A stretch of DNA of 5,247 nt from Betaproteobacteria bacterium (lineage in GTDB: Bacteria; Pseudomonadota; Gammaproteobacteria; Burkholderiales; SG8-41): NCBI GenBank assembly GCA_021732805.1, contig JAKFUJ010000297.1, forward strand, positions 1 to 5,247, read 5' to 3'. This document shows, one piece after another, positions 1 through 5,247 of the stretch. Below the pieces are notes generated by a model that worked only from the letters and a program-made list of their open reading frames with translations, did no database searches and was not told the DNA's origin. The translations under genes and the position numbers were made by a program. How positions within the stretch are numbered: the stretch's first letter is position 1; each line of letters begins with the position of its first letter.

Positions 1-617
1 CGTTCAACGGCATCGACGTCAATTCGCTGATGTTCCAGATCGTCAACGCCGTCCCGCCGCTGCCGAGCTCAGTGAACCTCGCGCTGCCGCAGATCATCGA
101 CCTGATCATCGCCAAGGCGCTGGCCAAGTCTGCTGAAGACCGTTATGCCAGCATCGCCGAGCTGGCTTCCGACCTGCGCGCCTGCCGACAGCAGGGCCTC
201 GGTGGCGCCGTGCCGCCGCTGATCGCTGCCGCGCAACCGGTCGCAGTCGAATCCCAGCAACTGCTGTTCGACGACACCACGCTGCCGGCCGCGCGCGCCG
301 AAGACCGCAACCCGGGCGTACCTGTCGACAATCTGCCGGCGCGGGGACTGGCCAAGGAATTCGATTCGATGGCCGCCACCATGCGCCTCGCCGCGAAAAC
401 CGGAGCGATCAGCGATCCCGCCGCCTTCGCCGCGGATTTCGGCATCAGCCGTCACTCCATCGACGCCGCGCTGATGGATGCGGAAGACGAATCCGAGCGC
501 AACTGGGGCGCAAAAACCGTGATGCGTGCACCGCCGTGGTCGACGCGCGACCGCCAGATTTTTCTCGGCGCTGTCGGCGGCGCACTGGTGCTGGGGACCT
601 TGATCGTTTTCATCTGA
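1..617 (+). CDS. Serine/threonine protein kinase, C-terminal part (5' truncated by window edge)
   Basis: The reading frame is open from base 3 to the TGA at 615-617, giving 204 visible residues. The first 60 or so match the end of a bacterial Hanks-type kinase domain: a Pro-rich stretch (AVPPLPSS), then a helix ending in IIAKALAKSAEDRY and IAELASDLR. This is the usual subdomain XI pattern, and the Arg of DRY (visible residue 47) is the expected invariant Arg. The ATP-binding loop and catalytic HRD/DFG motifs lie upstream of the window and cannot be checked. A linker of about 120 residues follows, rich in Ala, Pro and charged residues. The protein ends in a hydrophobic segment (visible residues 185-204, QIFLGAVGGALVLGTLIVFI) that runs to the last residue. 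The kinase is therefore probably cytoplasmic and anchored in the inner membrane by its C-terminus, with no extracellular sensor domain. Its substrate is unknown. A 13-bp tandem repeat begins in its last codons. Confidence 0.86.
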   Translation, partial: FNGIDVNSLMFQIVNAVPPLPSSVNLALPQIIDLIIAKALAKSAEDRYASIAELASDLRACRQQGLGGAVPPLIAAAQPVAVESQQLLFDDTTLPAARAEDRNPGVPVDNLPARGLAKEFDSMAATMRLAAKTGAISDPAAFAADFGISRHSIDAALMDAEDESERNWGAKTVMRAPPWSTRDRQIFLGAVGGALVLGTLIVFI

Positions 618-670
618 CATTTTTTGTCTGACGTTTTCGTCTGTCGTTTTCGCCTGTCGTTTTCGCCCGT
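605..670. repeat. 13-bp tandem repeat spanning the kinase stop codon
   Basis: Five adjacent units can be read: 605-617 CGTTTTCATCTGA, 618-631 CATTTTTTGTCTGA (14 bases), 632-644 CGTTTTCGTCTGT, 645-657 CGTTTTCGCCTGT and 658-670 CGTTTTCGCCCGT. A degenerate partial sixth (CATTTCATC) starts at 671. Unit 1 encodes the kinase's last residues and its stop codon. Units 3 to 5 differ stepwise by single T-to-C changes, and each keeps the change of the one before, as expected from serial slippage duplication. The block fills most of the 99-bp gap before the next gene. The top strand is pyrimidine-rich with little secondary structure. A regulatory role (for example in termination or mRNA stability) is possible but not shown. 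Confidence 0.85.
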
Positions 671-706
671 CATTTCATCAAGCGTCACTGTCGAAGCCGT
701 AATCTG

Positions 707-712
707 AAGGAG
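707..712 (+). promoter_or_regulatory. Ribosome binding site of the mandelate racemase-family gene
   Basis: AAGGAG lies four bases before the ATG at 717. The spacing is slightly short but the match is strong. It supports 717 as the start, and the protein then begins directly with the family's usual first beta strand. Confidence 0.75.
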
Positions 713-716
713 CATC

Positions 717-1826
717 ATGCGCATCACCGCTGTTGAAGCCATCGCCATCGACATTCCACTCAGCAAAAATTTCGGCGGCTCGACCTACAGCGTGCTCAAA
801 CGCTCGACAGTGATCACGCGGCTGCGGACCGAGGAAGGCCTCGTCAGCAACGTCTATAACGGCGACAACCGCGCCCACGGGCCGCAGATCGCGCAGTTGA
901 TCGAAAACGATTTATTCAATGTAATCAATGGCTTGAGTATTTACCAGCGGGAGCTGGCGTGGGACCGCATGTTTGCGCTGAGCCATTCCGCCGGCGACAA
1001 GAAACTGCTGCTCGAAGCCATCGCCTGCGTGGACAGCGCCATCTGGGATCTCACCGGCCGCGCACTGGGCAAAAGCGTGTGCGAGCTGATCGGCGGTTAC
1101 GCCACCGAACTGCCGATCATTTCCATCGGCGGCTATTACATGCCGGGCAAGACCGATGCCGACATCGCCCGCGAAATTGAATCGTACCGTGACGCCGGCA
1201 TGGCCGGCTGCAAATTCAAGGTCGGCGGACTGTCACCGGAAGAGGACGCCGCACGCGTGGCTGTCGCGCGCAAAGCGGTCGGCGATGATTTCATACTCTG
1301 TGTCGATGCCAACCGCGGCTGGGCCGCCGAAGACGCGATGCGTTTTGCACGGCTGGTCGAACCTTTGAACATCCGCTGGTTCGAAGAGCCCTGTCACTGG
1401 TATGACGATGCAGCGCAGATGGCAAGGGTGCGACAGTCCATCCCGATGCCGGTCACCGCAGGACAAAGCGAAATCACCAGCCATGCGATACGCCGCCTCA
1501 TCGATGCGCAGGCCGTGGATCTGGTCAATTACGATGCCTCCGAAGGCGGCGGCGTCACCGACTGGCTGCGCGCTGCCGGCCTGTGCCGCGCCGCGGGCGT
1601 GGCGATGGCGCACCATGAAGAAGCGCAGATCGCCAGCCACCTGCTCGCCGCCGTGCCTCACGGCACCTATGCCGAATGTTTCGCTGATCCGGCGCGGGAT
1701 CCGGTATGGCAGTCGATGTGGATCAACCGGCCGCCGATCGTCAATGGCATGATGCAGGTCTCCACCGGCCCCGGTTTTGGCATTGAGCTCGATGAAAAAA
1801 TGATTTTCAGGTTTCGTACTAACTAG
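717..1826 (+). CDS. Mandelate racemase/muconate lactonizing enzyme family protein (enolase superfamily)
   Basis: This is a complete 369-residue protein of typical family length. An N-terminal capping domain (about 1-125) is followed by the TIM-barrel domain. All the mandelate racemase (MR) subgroup catalytic positions can be lined up. The KxK motif is K166-F-K168 (MR K164/K166). The three metal ligands are D197 in VDANRGW, E223 in RWFEEP and E252 in AGQSEI (MR D195, E221, E247). The His-Asp dyad is D273 in NYDASEGGG and H300 in MAHHEE (MR D270, H297), and E320 corresponds to MR E317. The enzyme should therefore bind Mg2+ and abstract the proton alpha to a carboxylate in the cytoplasm, as acid-sugar dehydratases and racemases of this subgroup do. 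The substrate cannot be told from sequence: the specificity loops (about 17-30 and 45-60) match nothing I recognise. No sugar transporter, aldolase or regulator is adjacent to hint at a pathway. The gene stands alone on this strand, 99 bp after the kinase gene, and converges on the DsrE-like gene. Confidence 0.92.
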   Translation: MRITAVEAIAIDIPLSKNFGGSTYSVLKRSTVITRLRTEEGLVSNVYNGDNRAHGPQIAQLIENDLFNVINGLSIYQRELAWDRMFALSHSAGDKKLLLEAIACVDSAIWDLTGRALGKSVCELIGGYATELPIISIGGYYMPGKTDADIAREIESYRDAGMAGCKFKVGGLSPEEDAARVAVARKAVGDDFILCVDANRGWAAEDAMRFARLVEPLNIRWFEEPCHWYDDAAQMARVRQSIPMPVTAGQSEITSHAIRRLIDAQAVDLVNYDASEGGGVTDWLRAAGLCRAAGVAMAHHEEAQIASHLLAAVPHGTYAECFADPARDPVWQSMWINRPPIVNGMMQVSTGPGFGIELDEKMIFRFRTN

Positions 1827-1859
1827 ACGCTATCAAGCAACCACTCGGAGCGACGCGAC

Positions 1860-2306
1860 TCATGGGCGCAGGTAGGCGTAACCTTCGCGCTGCTGGAGCC
1901 GCGTAATCTCGGCAACACCGGAAGGCACAAAGGTCGACTCCGGGATGAATTTCTTCTTGTCGATATTGCGGTTGCGCAGCGTGATCTGGCACACGTCGAA
2001 CTGCACACCCTGGTTCTTTAATTGCTCTACCGCAATGTTGTACGGATTGCCGCGTGCATCCTTGGCGCCGTCAAACAGGAAATCAACGCCGGCGGCGTGC
2101 GTGACAACGACAATTTTTGCCTTGGGATTGACCTCGAGATGGTTGCCGATGTTGCGCAGCGCGGCGACCGCCTGGGCGTTGCTGTCGTTGATGTGATACA
2201 CCACCTTGTCTTCCGCGACATTGGCCTTGGGATCGGCTCCTGTCGCCGCGCAACCGGCGCCCAGTGCCACGATAACCAGCAGCGATGCAGTTGTCAGGTA
2301 TTTCAT
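1860..2306 (-). CDS. DsrE/DsrF-like (COG1416-type) small exported lipoprotein
   Basis: The predicted protein has 148 residues. The start chosen is the ATG at 2304-2306. It has a strong GGAGG five bases upstream and gives a clean signal peptide (MKYLTTASLLVIVALGAG) followed by C19. An in-frame TTG six codons further up would place the Shine-Dalgarno inside the gene. The lipobox (LGAGC) is slightly atypical because the usual Leu at -3 is at -4, but it remains acceptable for lipidation. The residue after the Cys is Ala, which would favour the outer membrane. The mature part resembles the DsrE-like fold: VVYHIN strand (35-40), IVVVTHAAGVDFL (65-77, including H70), a GNPY segment, C106 in FDVCQITL, then VPSGVAEITRLQ and a GYAYLRP end. 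The single conserved Cys matches the position used for sulfur chemistry in DsrE relatives. A role in periplasmic sulfur or thiol handling is inference, since no dsr or sox genes are nearby. It converges on the racemase-family gene with 33 bp between the stops, and no clear terminator is visible there. Confidence 0.85.
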   Translation of the reverse strand: MKYLTTASLLVIVALGAGCAATGADPKANVAEDKVVYHINDSNAQAVAALRNIGNHLEVNPKAKIVVVTHAAGVDFLFDGAKDARGNPYNIAVEQLKNQGVQFDVCQITLRNRNIDKKKFIPESTFVPSGVAEITRLQQREGYAYLRP

Positions 2307-2311
2307 GAAAT

Positions 2312-2316
2312 CCTCC
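2312..2316 (-). promoter_or_regulatory. Ribosome binding site of the DsrE-like gene
   Basis: CCTCC on the given strand reads GGAGG on the minus strand, five bases before the ATG at 2304-2306. It decides the start in favour of this ATG over the in-frame TTG at 2322-2324. Confidence 0.8.
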
Positions 2317-2378
2317 GGTTGCAAAATTGGTTAAAACCATCTTCAATATGACTGCCGGTTTCCGTTTTGAAAGCGGCA

Positions 2379-2402
2379 TGTTGCGGCCTGTTTGTTGCGG
2401 CC
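2379..2402. repeat. 10-bp direct repeat in the divergent intergenic region
   Basis: TGTTGCGGCC occurs at 2379-2388 and again at 2393-2402, separated by four bases. It lies between the divergently read DsrE-like and acylphosphatase genes. A pair of direct repeats 14 bp apart could be a regulator site or a small duplication. The rest of 2307-2469 shows no convincing sigma-70 promoter: only a loose TTCAAA with TATTGA 17 bases on, reading toward the DsrE-like gene. Confidence 0.45.
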
Positions 2403-2469
2403 ATCCGCACGGCAGGAACGCCAGCCTACTCTGCACGCAACCGCCACGCAACGTGAACCTGGAACATCC

Positions 2470-2744
2470 ATGAATGCAACCGTCACCCGCCATCTGCTGA
2501 TTCGCGGCCACGTGCAGGGAGTGGGTTTTCGCAATTACATCGCTTACAAGGCGCAGCAACTCGGGATTAACGGCTGGGTGCGAAACCGCAGTGACGGCAG
2601 TGTGGAAGCCGAAGTGCATGGACCGGAAGTTGCGGTCGCTGCGATCATCCGCACCGCGGGCCGCGTGCTTCACAGGTTGCCAGCGTCACCATTAGCGACA
2701 GTGCCGGCAGCCACTCCGGATTCGATATCCGCCGAACAGAATAA
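2470..2744 (+). pseudogene. acyP: Acylphosphatase, frameshifted near 2650-2660
   Basis: Acylphosphatases are small cytoplasmic enzymes that hydrolyse the carboxyl-phosphate bond of acylphosphates. The N-terminal two thirds are intact: GHVQGVGFRNYIAYKA with catalytic R21, then LGINGWVRNRSDGSVEAEV with catalytic N39. The 18-residue spacing equals that of R23 and N41 in muscle acylphosphatase. After about residue 61 this frame loses all family resemblance and runs to a stop at 2746-2748. The frame starting at codon 2655 instead reads RGPRASQVASVT, then a short tail ending FDIRRTE and TAA at 2742-2744. This is the expected GP-x-A-x-V strand and C-terminus. Restoring one base gives 91 residues, the normal family length, so one base has been lost. 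The GGG run at 2658-2660 is one likely place. The start is the ATG at 2470 with only a weak GGAA upstream. This may be a true pseudogene or a sequencing or assembly error. The family call is certain; the state of the gene is not. Confidence 0.88.
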
Positions 2745-2795
2745 ATAACTTAAAAATCAATTACTTATAGTGCACAACACAATGGCCTTTGCGAG

Positions 2796-2837
2796 GCCCC
2801 TCACCCCAACCCTCTCCCCGCAAGCGGGGCGAGGGAG
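2796..2837. repeat. REP-like intergenic palindromic element
   Basis: The conserved-looking core CCCTCACCCCAACCCTC is followed by an inverted repeat. The left arm is 2810-2821 (CCCTCTCCCCGC) and the right arm is 2824-2835 (GCGGGGCGAGGG). They pair over 12 bases with one T-C mismatch and essentially no loop beyond AA. Repeats of this look, GC-rich hairpins next to CCCTCACCCCAACCCTC, are scattered between genes in many beta- and gammaproteobacteria. It sits where the acylphosphatase transcript and the dnaE-TPR transcript converge. It could act as a two-way transcription barrier or mRNA 3'-end stabiliser, but there is no T-run for a classical terminator. Copy number in this genome is not visible from here. 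Confidence 0.72.
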
Positions 2838-2884
2838 AGTCTCATTTGACAGGTGCTCTTATATAAATTCGGCGCTGCTGCAGC

Positions 2885-3598
2885 TCAACTCTTGACCATC
2901 GACTTGTCGCCGCGATGGATCGCCGCAGCGCGCGCCGCCAGTTTGTCGGCCTCCAGCTTGCGACCCAGCGCTTCCAGTACCTGCGCCAGATTGTTCAGCG
3001 TATGCGCCACACTGGGACTGTGCAGACCCAGGGTTTTTTCCTTGATTGCCAGCGCTCTCCGCAATACCGGCTCAGCCTCGGCATTGCGGCCTTGTGCATG
3101 CAACGTTGCACCGAGGTTGTTAAGGCTGGCCGCGGTCTTCGGATCATCGCCGTAATTTTTTTCGAATATTACCAGCACGCGACGGTGCAGTTTCTCGGCA
3201 TCGGCGTATTTTTTCTGCGCCTGCACCACATCGGCAAGATTGTTGAGCAGGATGCCCACCGCAGGATCGCGCGGACCGAGCGCCTTTTCGCGCAACAGCA
3301 GCGCGCGACGAAACTCCTTCTCCGCTTCGGCATAACGCTGCGCAAAACGCAGCACCAGTCCCAGCGTGGCGATACTCTGATCGGCTGCGCGATGGTTCGG
3401 CGGAAAACTGCGTCCGGCTTCGGCAACGGCTTCGCGCGCAAACAGTTCCGCCTGCTGCAGATTGCCGCTTTGCAGATGCTGGTTGGCCTGATGGACCAGT
3501 GTTTTCCATTCCGCTTCACCGGCGGCAACCGGCGCCACGCCCGCCACGGCGATGATCATCGAAGCCAGTACCGCAATCACCCGCCTACTCAAGGCCAT
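2885..3598 (-). CDS. Exported tetratricopeptide (TPR) repeat protein
   Basis: The protein has 237 residues from the ATG at 3596-3598; a TTG two codons upstream is also in frame but less likely. The N-terminus is a signal peptide: MALSRR, a hydrophobic core (about 7-22) and a probable cleavage after APVAA around residues 25-27. The rest is helical repeat of the 42-residue, kinesin-light-chain-like TPR type. Repeats lie at about 31-61, 73-107, 115-149, 157-191 and 199-229. The helix motif LNNLA/G recurs at residues 118, 159 and 201, followed each time by a Y/N-x-E/D-A-E-type second helix. Such proteins are periplasmic scaffolds for protein contacts; no enzyme domain is present and the partner is unknown. 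The start lies inside the end of dnaE (14-base overlap). No good Shine-Dalgarno is seen (only GGAAAA about 15 bases upstream), so translation is probably coupled to dnaE. The gene ends 2 bases after a small palindrome and about 50 bases before the REP-like element. Confidence 0.85.
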   Translation of the reverse strand: MALSRRVIAVLASMIIAVAGVAPVAAGEAEWKTLVHQANQHLQSGNLQQAELFAREAVAEAGRSFPPNHRAADQSIATLGLVLRFAQRYAEAEKEFRRALLLREKALGPRDPAVGILLNNLADVVQAQKKYADAEKLHRRVLVIFEKNYGDDPKTAASLNNLGATLHAQGRNAEAEPVLRRALAIKEKTLGLHSPSVAHTLNNLAQVLEALGRKLEADKLAARAAAIHRGDKSMVKS

Positions 3599-5247
3599 AA
3601 ACAATATTCACGTTTTCCGGCTTCAGCCATTCCCCCAGCGAGCGCAGCAAATCTTCATTGAGGTTGACCTGCCAGTCCGGCCCGAGCCTGACCTCGCAGC
3701 GCGCGCCATTGCTGGTGTATTCGATCGCCACCGTGCAGCGTCCCTGGCGGTGCGGTCCCAGCAATTCCTTGAGCCTTGCGCCTGATGACTGGCCGTTGCA
3801 GGTCAGGCGGATGCCACGCGCGTAACGGTTGCGCGCTTCGTTGAGATCGAGAATGTCCATTGCTTCCAGCCGCAGCGAATTGTCGCCGCCGCCGTTCTCA
3901 CTTTCGGATTCGGCGCTGCGGTAACGCTGGCGGCCGCGTATTTCCATCACCAGCAGTTCGTCCTCGCGCAGTTTGTGGCGGAAACGGTCAAAAGCCTCGC
4001 GGAACACCACCACTTCGTGTTTGCCGGTGTCGTCGGCCAGCGTGACGATGCCCATGCGGCCGCTGGCCGTGTTCTGCACACGCACCGACAGCACCACGCC
4101 GGCAATGTTCGCCGTGCGCCCGCCGATGTCGCTGGCGGTCTGCAGGTCGCCCAGTTTCTTGCTGACCATGCGCCGCACTTCGTCACGATAGACGTTGAAC
4201 AGGTGGTCGCTGCGATAATAACCGAGCGCCAGCTTTTCGTTCTGCAGCAGTTCCTTTTTGCTCCAGCGCGGGATGTTGCTCGGCGCAATGACCCGCGGCG
4301 CGTCCACCGCATCGCCAAACAGGCTGGTCTGTGACGCCGACCGGCTTGCCTGCTCCGCGCTCTCCAGCGCAAGGCCGACACAGGCCATCAGCTCGGCGCG
4401 GTTGTCATTGATGCCGTCAAAAGCGCCGGCGCGCACCAGCGACTCGACCACGCGGCGGTTGACCACGCGTTTGTCGACGCGGTGGCAGAAATCGAACAGG
4501 TCCCGGAACGGCCCGTCCGCGGTGCGTACTTCGACAATCTGCTGGATCGCGCCTTCACCCGTACCTTTGATGCCGCCGAGGCCGTAACGGATACGCTTTT
4601 CATCGACCGGTTCGAAACGGTAACCGCCGGAATTGACGTCGGGCGCCAGCACTTCCAGTTTGTTGTCACGCGCGTCATCGACCAGTTGCTGCACCTTGTC
4701 GGTGTCGTTCATCACCGCCGACAGGTTGGCCGCCATGAACGCGGCCGGATGGTGCGCCTTCATGTACGCGGTCTGATAGGCCACCAGCGCGTACGCCGCG
4801 GCATGCGATTTGTTGAAACCGTAACCGGCGAACTTTTCCATCAGGTTGAACAACTCGTCGGCCTTGTACTGGTTCAGCCCGTTTTTAGCCGCACCGTCCT
4901 GGAACAGCCCGCGGTGCTCGGCCATCTCCTCGGGTTTTTTCTTGCCCATCGCGCGGCGCAGCAGGTCGGCGCCACCGAGGCTGTAACCGCCGATGATCTG
5001 CGCCATCTGCATCACCTGCTCCTGATAAATCATGATGCCGTAGGTCTCGGAGAGGATGCTTTCGACGCGCGGATCGGGATAGGTGAAGCCCCGGCCGTGT
5101 TTGCGCGCGCAGAATTCCGGAATCAGTTCCATCGGCCCCGGGCGATACAAAGCAACCAGCGCGATGATGTCGCCGAAGCGGTCGGGCTTGGCGCTTTTCA
5201 GCATGTCGCGCATGCCGCGCGATTCAAACTGGAACACGGCCGAGGTG
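3585..5247 (-). CDS. dnaE: DNA polymerase III alpha subunit, C-terminal half (truncated by window edge)
   Basis: DnaE is the catalytic subunit of the replicative polymerase in the replisome. About 554 residues are visible, against roughly 1160 for the whole E. coli protein. The frame runs off the right edge: codons for TSA precede VFQFESRGMRDM, so the apparent start there is not real. Numbering from that V, the fingers region carries FQFESRGM, ALVALYRPGPM (26-36), GIMIYQEQVMQMA (67-79), GGADLLRRAMGKKKPEEM (88-105) and FAGYGFNKSHAAAYALV (136-152). A helix-hairpin-helix region follows (IRYGLGGIKGTGEGA, 216-230). QTSLF at 303-307 is a clear sliding-clamp binding motif (E. coli QADMF). The OB-fold is about 373-463, and the tau-binding C-terminal domain runs to the stop. 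The PHP domain and the catalytic aspartates are outside the window. The intact clamp motif and C-terminal domain favour DnaE1 over the error-prone DnaE2/ImuC. The OB-fold has a short Ser/Glu/Gly insert at 441-453. The TPR gene overlaps its end by 14 bases. Confidence 0.97.
   Translation of the reverse strand, partial: TSAVFQFESRGMRDMLKSAKPDRFGDIIALVALYRPGPMELIPEFCARKHGRGFTYPDPRVESILSETYGIMIYQEQVMQMAQIIGGYSLGGADLLRRAMGKKKPEEMAEHRGLFQDGAAKNGLNQYKADELFNLMEKFAGYGFNKSHAAAYALVAYQTAYMKAHHPAAFMAANLSAVMNDTDKVQQLVDDARDNKLEVLAPDVNSGGYRFEPVDEKRIRYGLGGIKGTGEGAIQQIVEVRTADGPFRDLFDFCHRVDKRVVNRRVVESLVRAGAFDGINDNRAELMACVGLALESAEQASRSASQTSLFGDAVDAPRVIAPSNIPRWSKKELLQNEKLALGYYRSDHLFNVYRDEVRRMVSKKLGDLQTASDIGGRTANIAGVVLSVRVQNTASGRMGIVTLADDTGKHEVVVFREAFDRFRHKLREDELLVMEIRGRQRYRSAESESENGGGDNSLRLEAMDILDLNEARNRYARGIRLTCNGQSSGARLKELLGPHRQGRCTVAIEYTSNGARCEVRLGPDWQVNLNEDLLRSLGEWLKPENVNIVYGLE

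Noticed and set aside
69..620. A long minus-strand open frame opposite the kinase gene
   Set aside because: The product is compositionally biased with no motif. The plus frame matches a kinase C-lobe and a transmembrane helix.
630..641. GACG-TTTT-CGTC hairpin after the kinase gene as a terminator
   Set aside because: The four-pair stem is a by-product of the tandem repeat and has no following T-run.
605..670. Possible CRISPR-like array
   Set aside because: The 13-bp units are directly adjacent with no spacers and are far shorter than CRISPR repeats.
2083..2673. A minus-strand open frame spanning the DsrE-like and acylphosphatase genes
   Set aside because: It runs through two recognised genes and their intergenic region in a frame without family features, so it is a shadow.
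2784..2798. A small hairpin GGCCT-TTGCG-AGGCC after the acylphosphatase gene
   Set aside because: The stem is only five pairs and no T-run follows, so it does not support an intrinsic terminator.
2846..2868. A perfect TTGACA followed by TATAAA, looking like a sigma-70 promoter
   Set aside because: The spacing between the two boxes is only 10 bases, and it would read into the 3' end of the TPR gene on the wrong strand.
2915..3661. A plus-strand open frame of 248 codons, longer than the TPR gene it opposes
   Set aside because: Its product has no recognisable domain and is rich in Arg, Gln and His, typical of antisense GC-rich frames. The minus strand encodes a signal peptide and regular TPR repeats.
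5235..5237. A GTG that could be taken as the start of the polymerase gene
   Set aside because: The frame stays open to the window edge with TSA before VFQFESRGM, which matches the interior of DnaE, so the gene is truncated by the window.

Overview
The window is GC-rich, tightly packed bacterial chromosome. It most resembles a proteobacterium, and the betaproteobacterial side is my best guess. The reasons are a DnaE of the E. coli-like type, an intergenic palindrome of a kind common in beta- and gammaproteobacteria, and a DsrE-family (COG1416-like) lipoprotein. The taxon is inference: there is no rRNA or other marker here.

Layout, left to right. (1) 1-617, plus strand: the end of a bacterial Ser/Thr protein kinase, with the last part of the kinase fold, a long linker and a transmembrane segment that ends at the stop codon. 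(2) 605-670: a 13-bp tandem repeat whose first unit contains the kinase stop codon and which fills most of the gap to the next gene. (3) 717-1826, plus: a complete enolase-superfamily enzyme of the mandelate racemase subgroup with every catalytic position present. (4) 1860-2306, minus: a small exported DsrE-like lipoprotein, convergent with the previous gene. (5) 2307-2469: a divergent intergenic region with a 10-bp direct repeat. (6) 2470-2744, plus: an acylphosphatase gene broken by a one-base frameshift; both halves of the protein can still be read. (7) 2745-2884: an intergenic region with a REP-like palindrome. (8) 2885-3598, minus: an exported TPR-repeat protein. (9) 3585-5247, minus, open at the right edge: the C-terminal half of DNA polymerase III alpha subunit (dnaE). 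The TPR gene starts inside the last 14 bases of dnaE, so these two are probably one transcript, translationally coupled.

Apart from the dnaE-TPR pair, the genes do not form one pathway. They look like ordinary chromosomal housekeeping and single-gene units. I found no phage, transposon, CRISPR array, RNA gene or evident new system. The observations most worth checking are the acylphosphatase frameshift, the stepwise-diverging 13-bp repeat across the kinase stop codon, and the dnaE-TPR overlap. No stretch longer than 300 bases lacks a gene.
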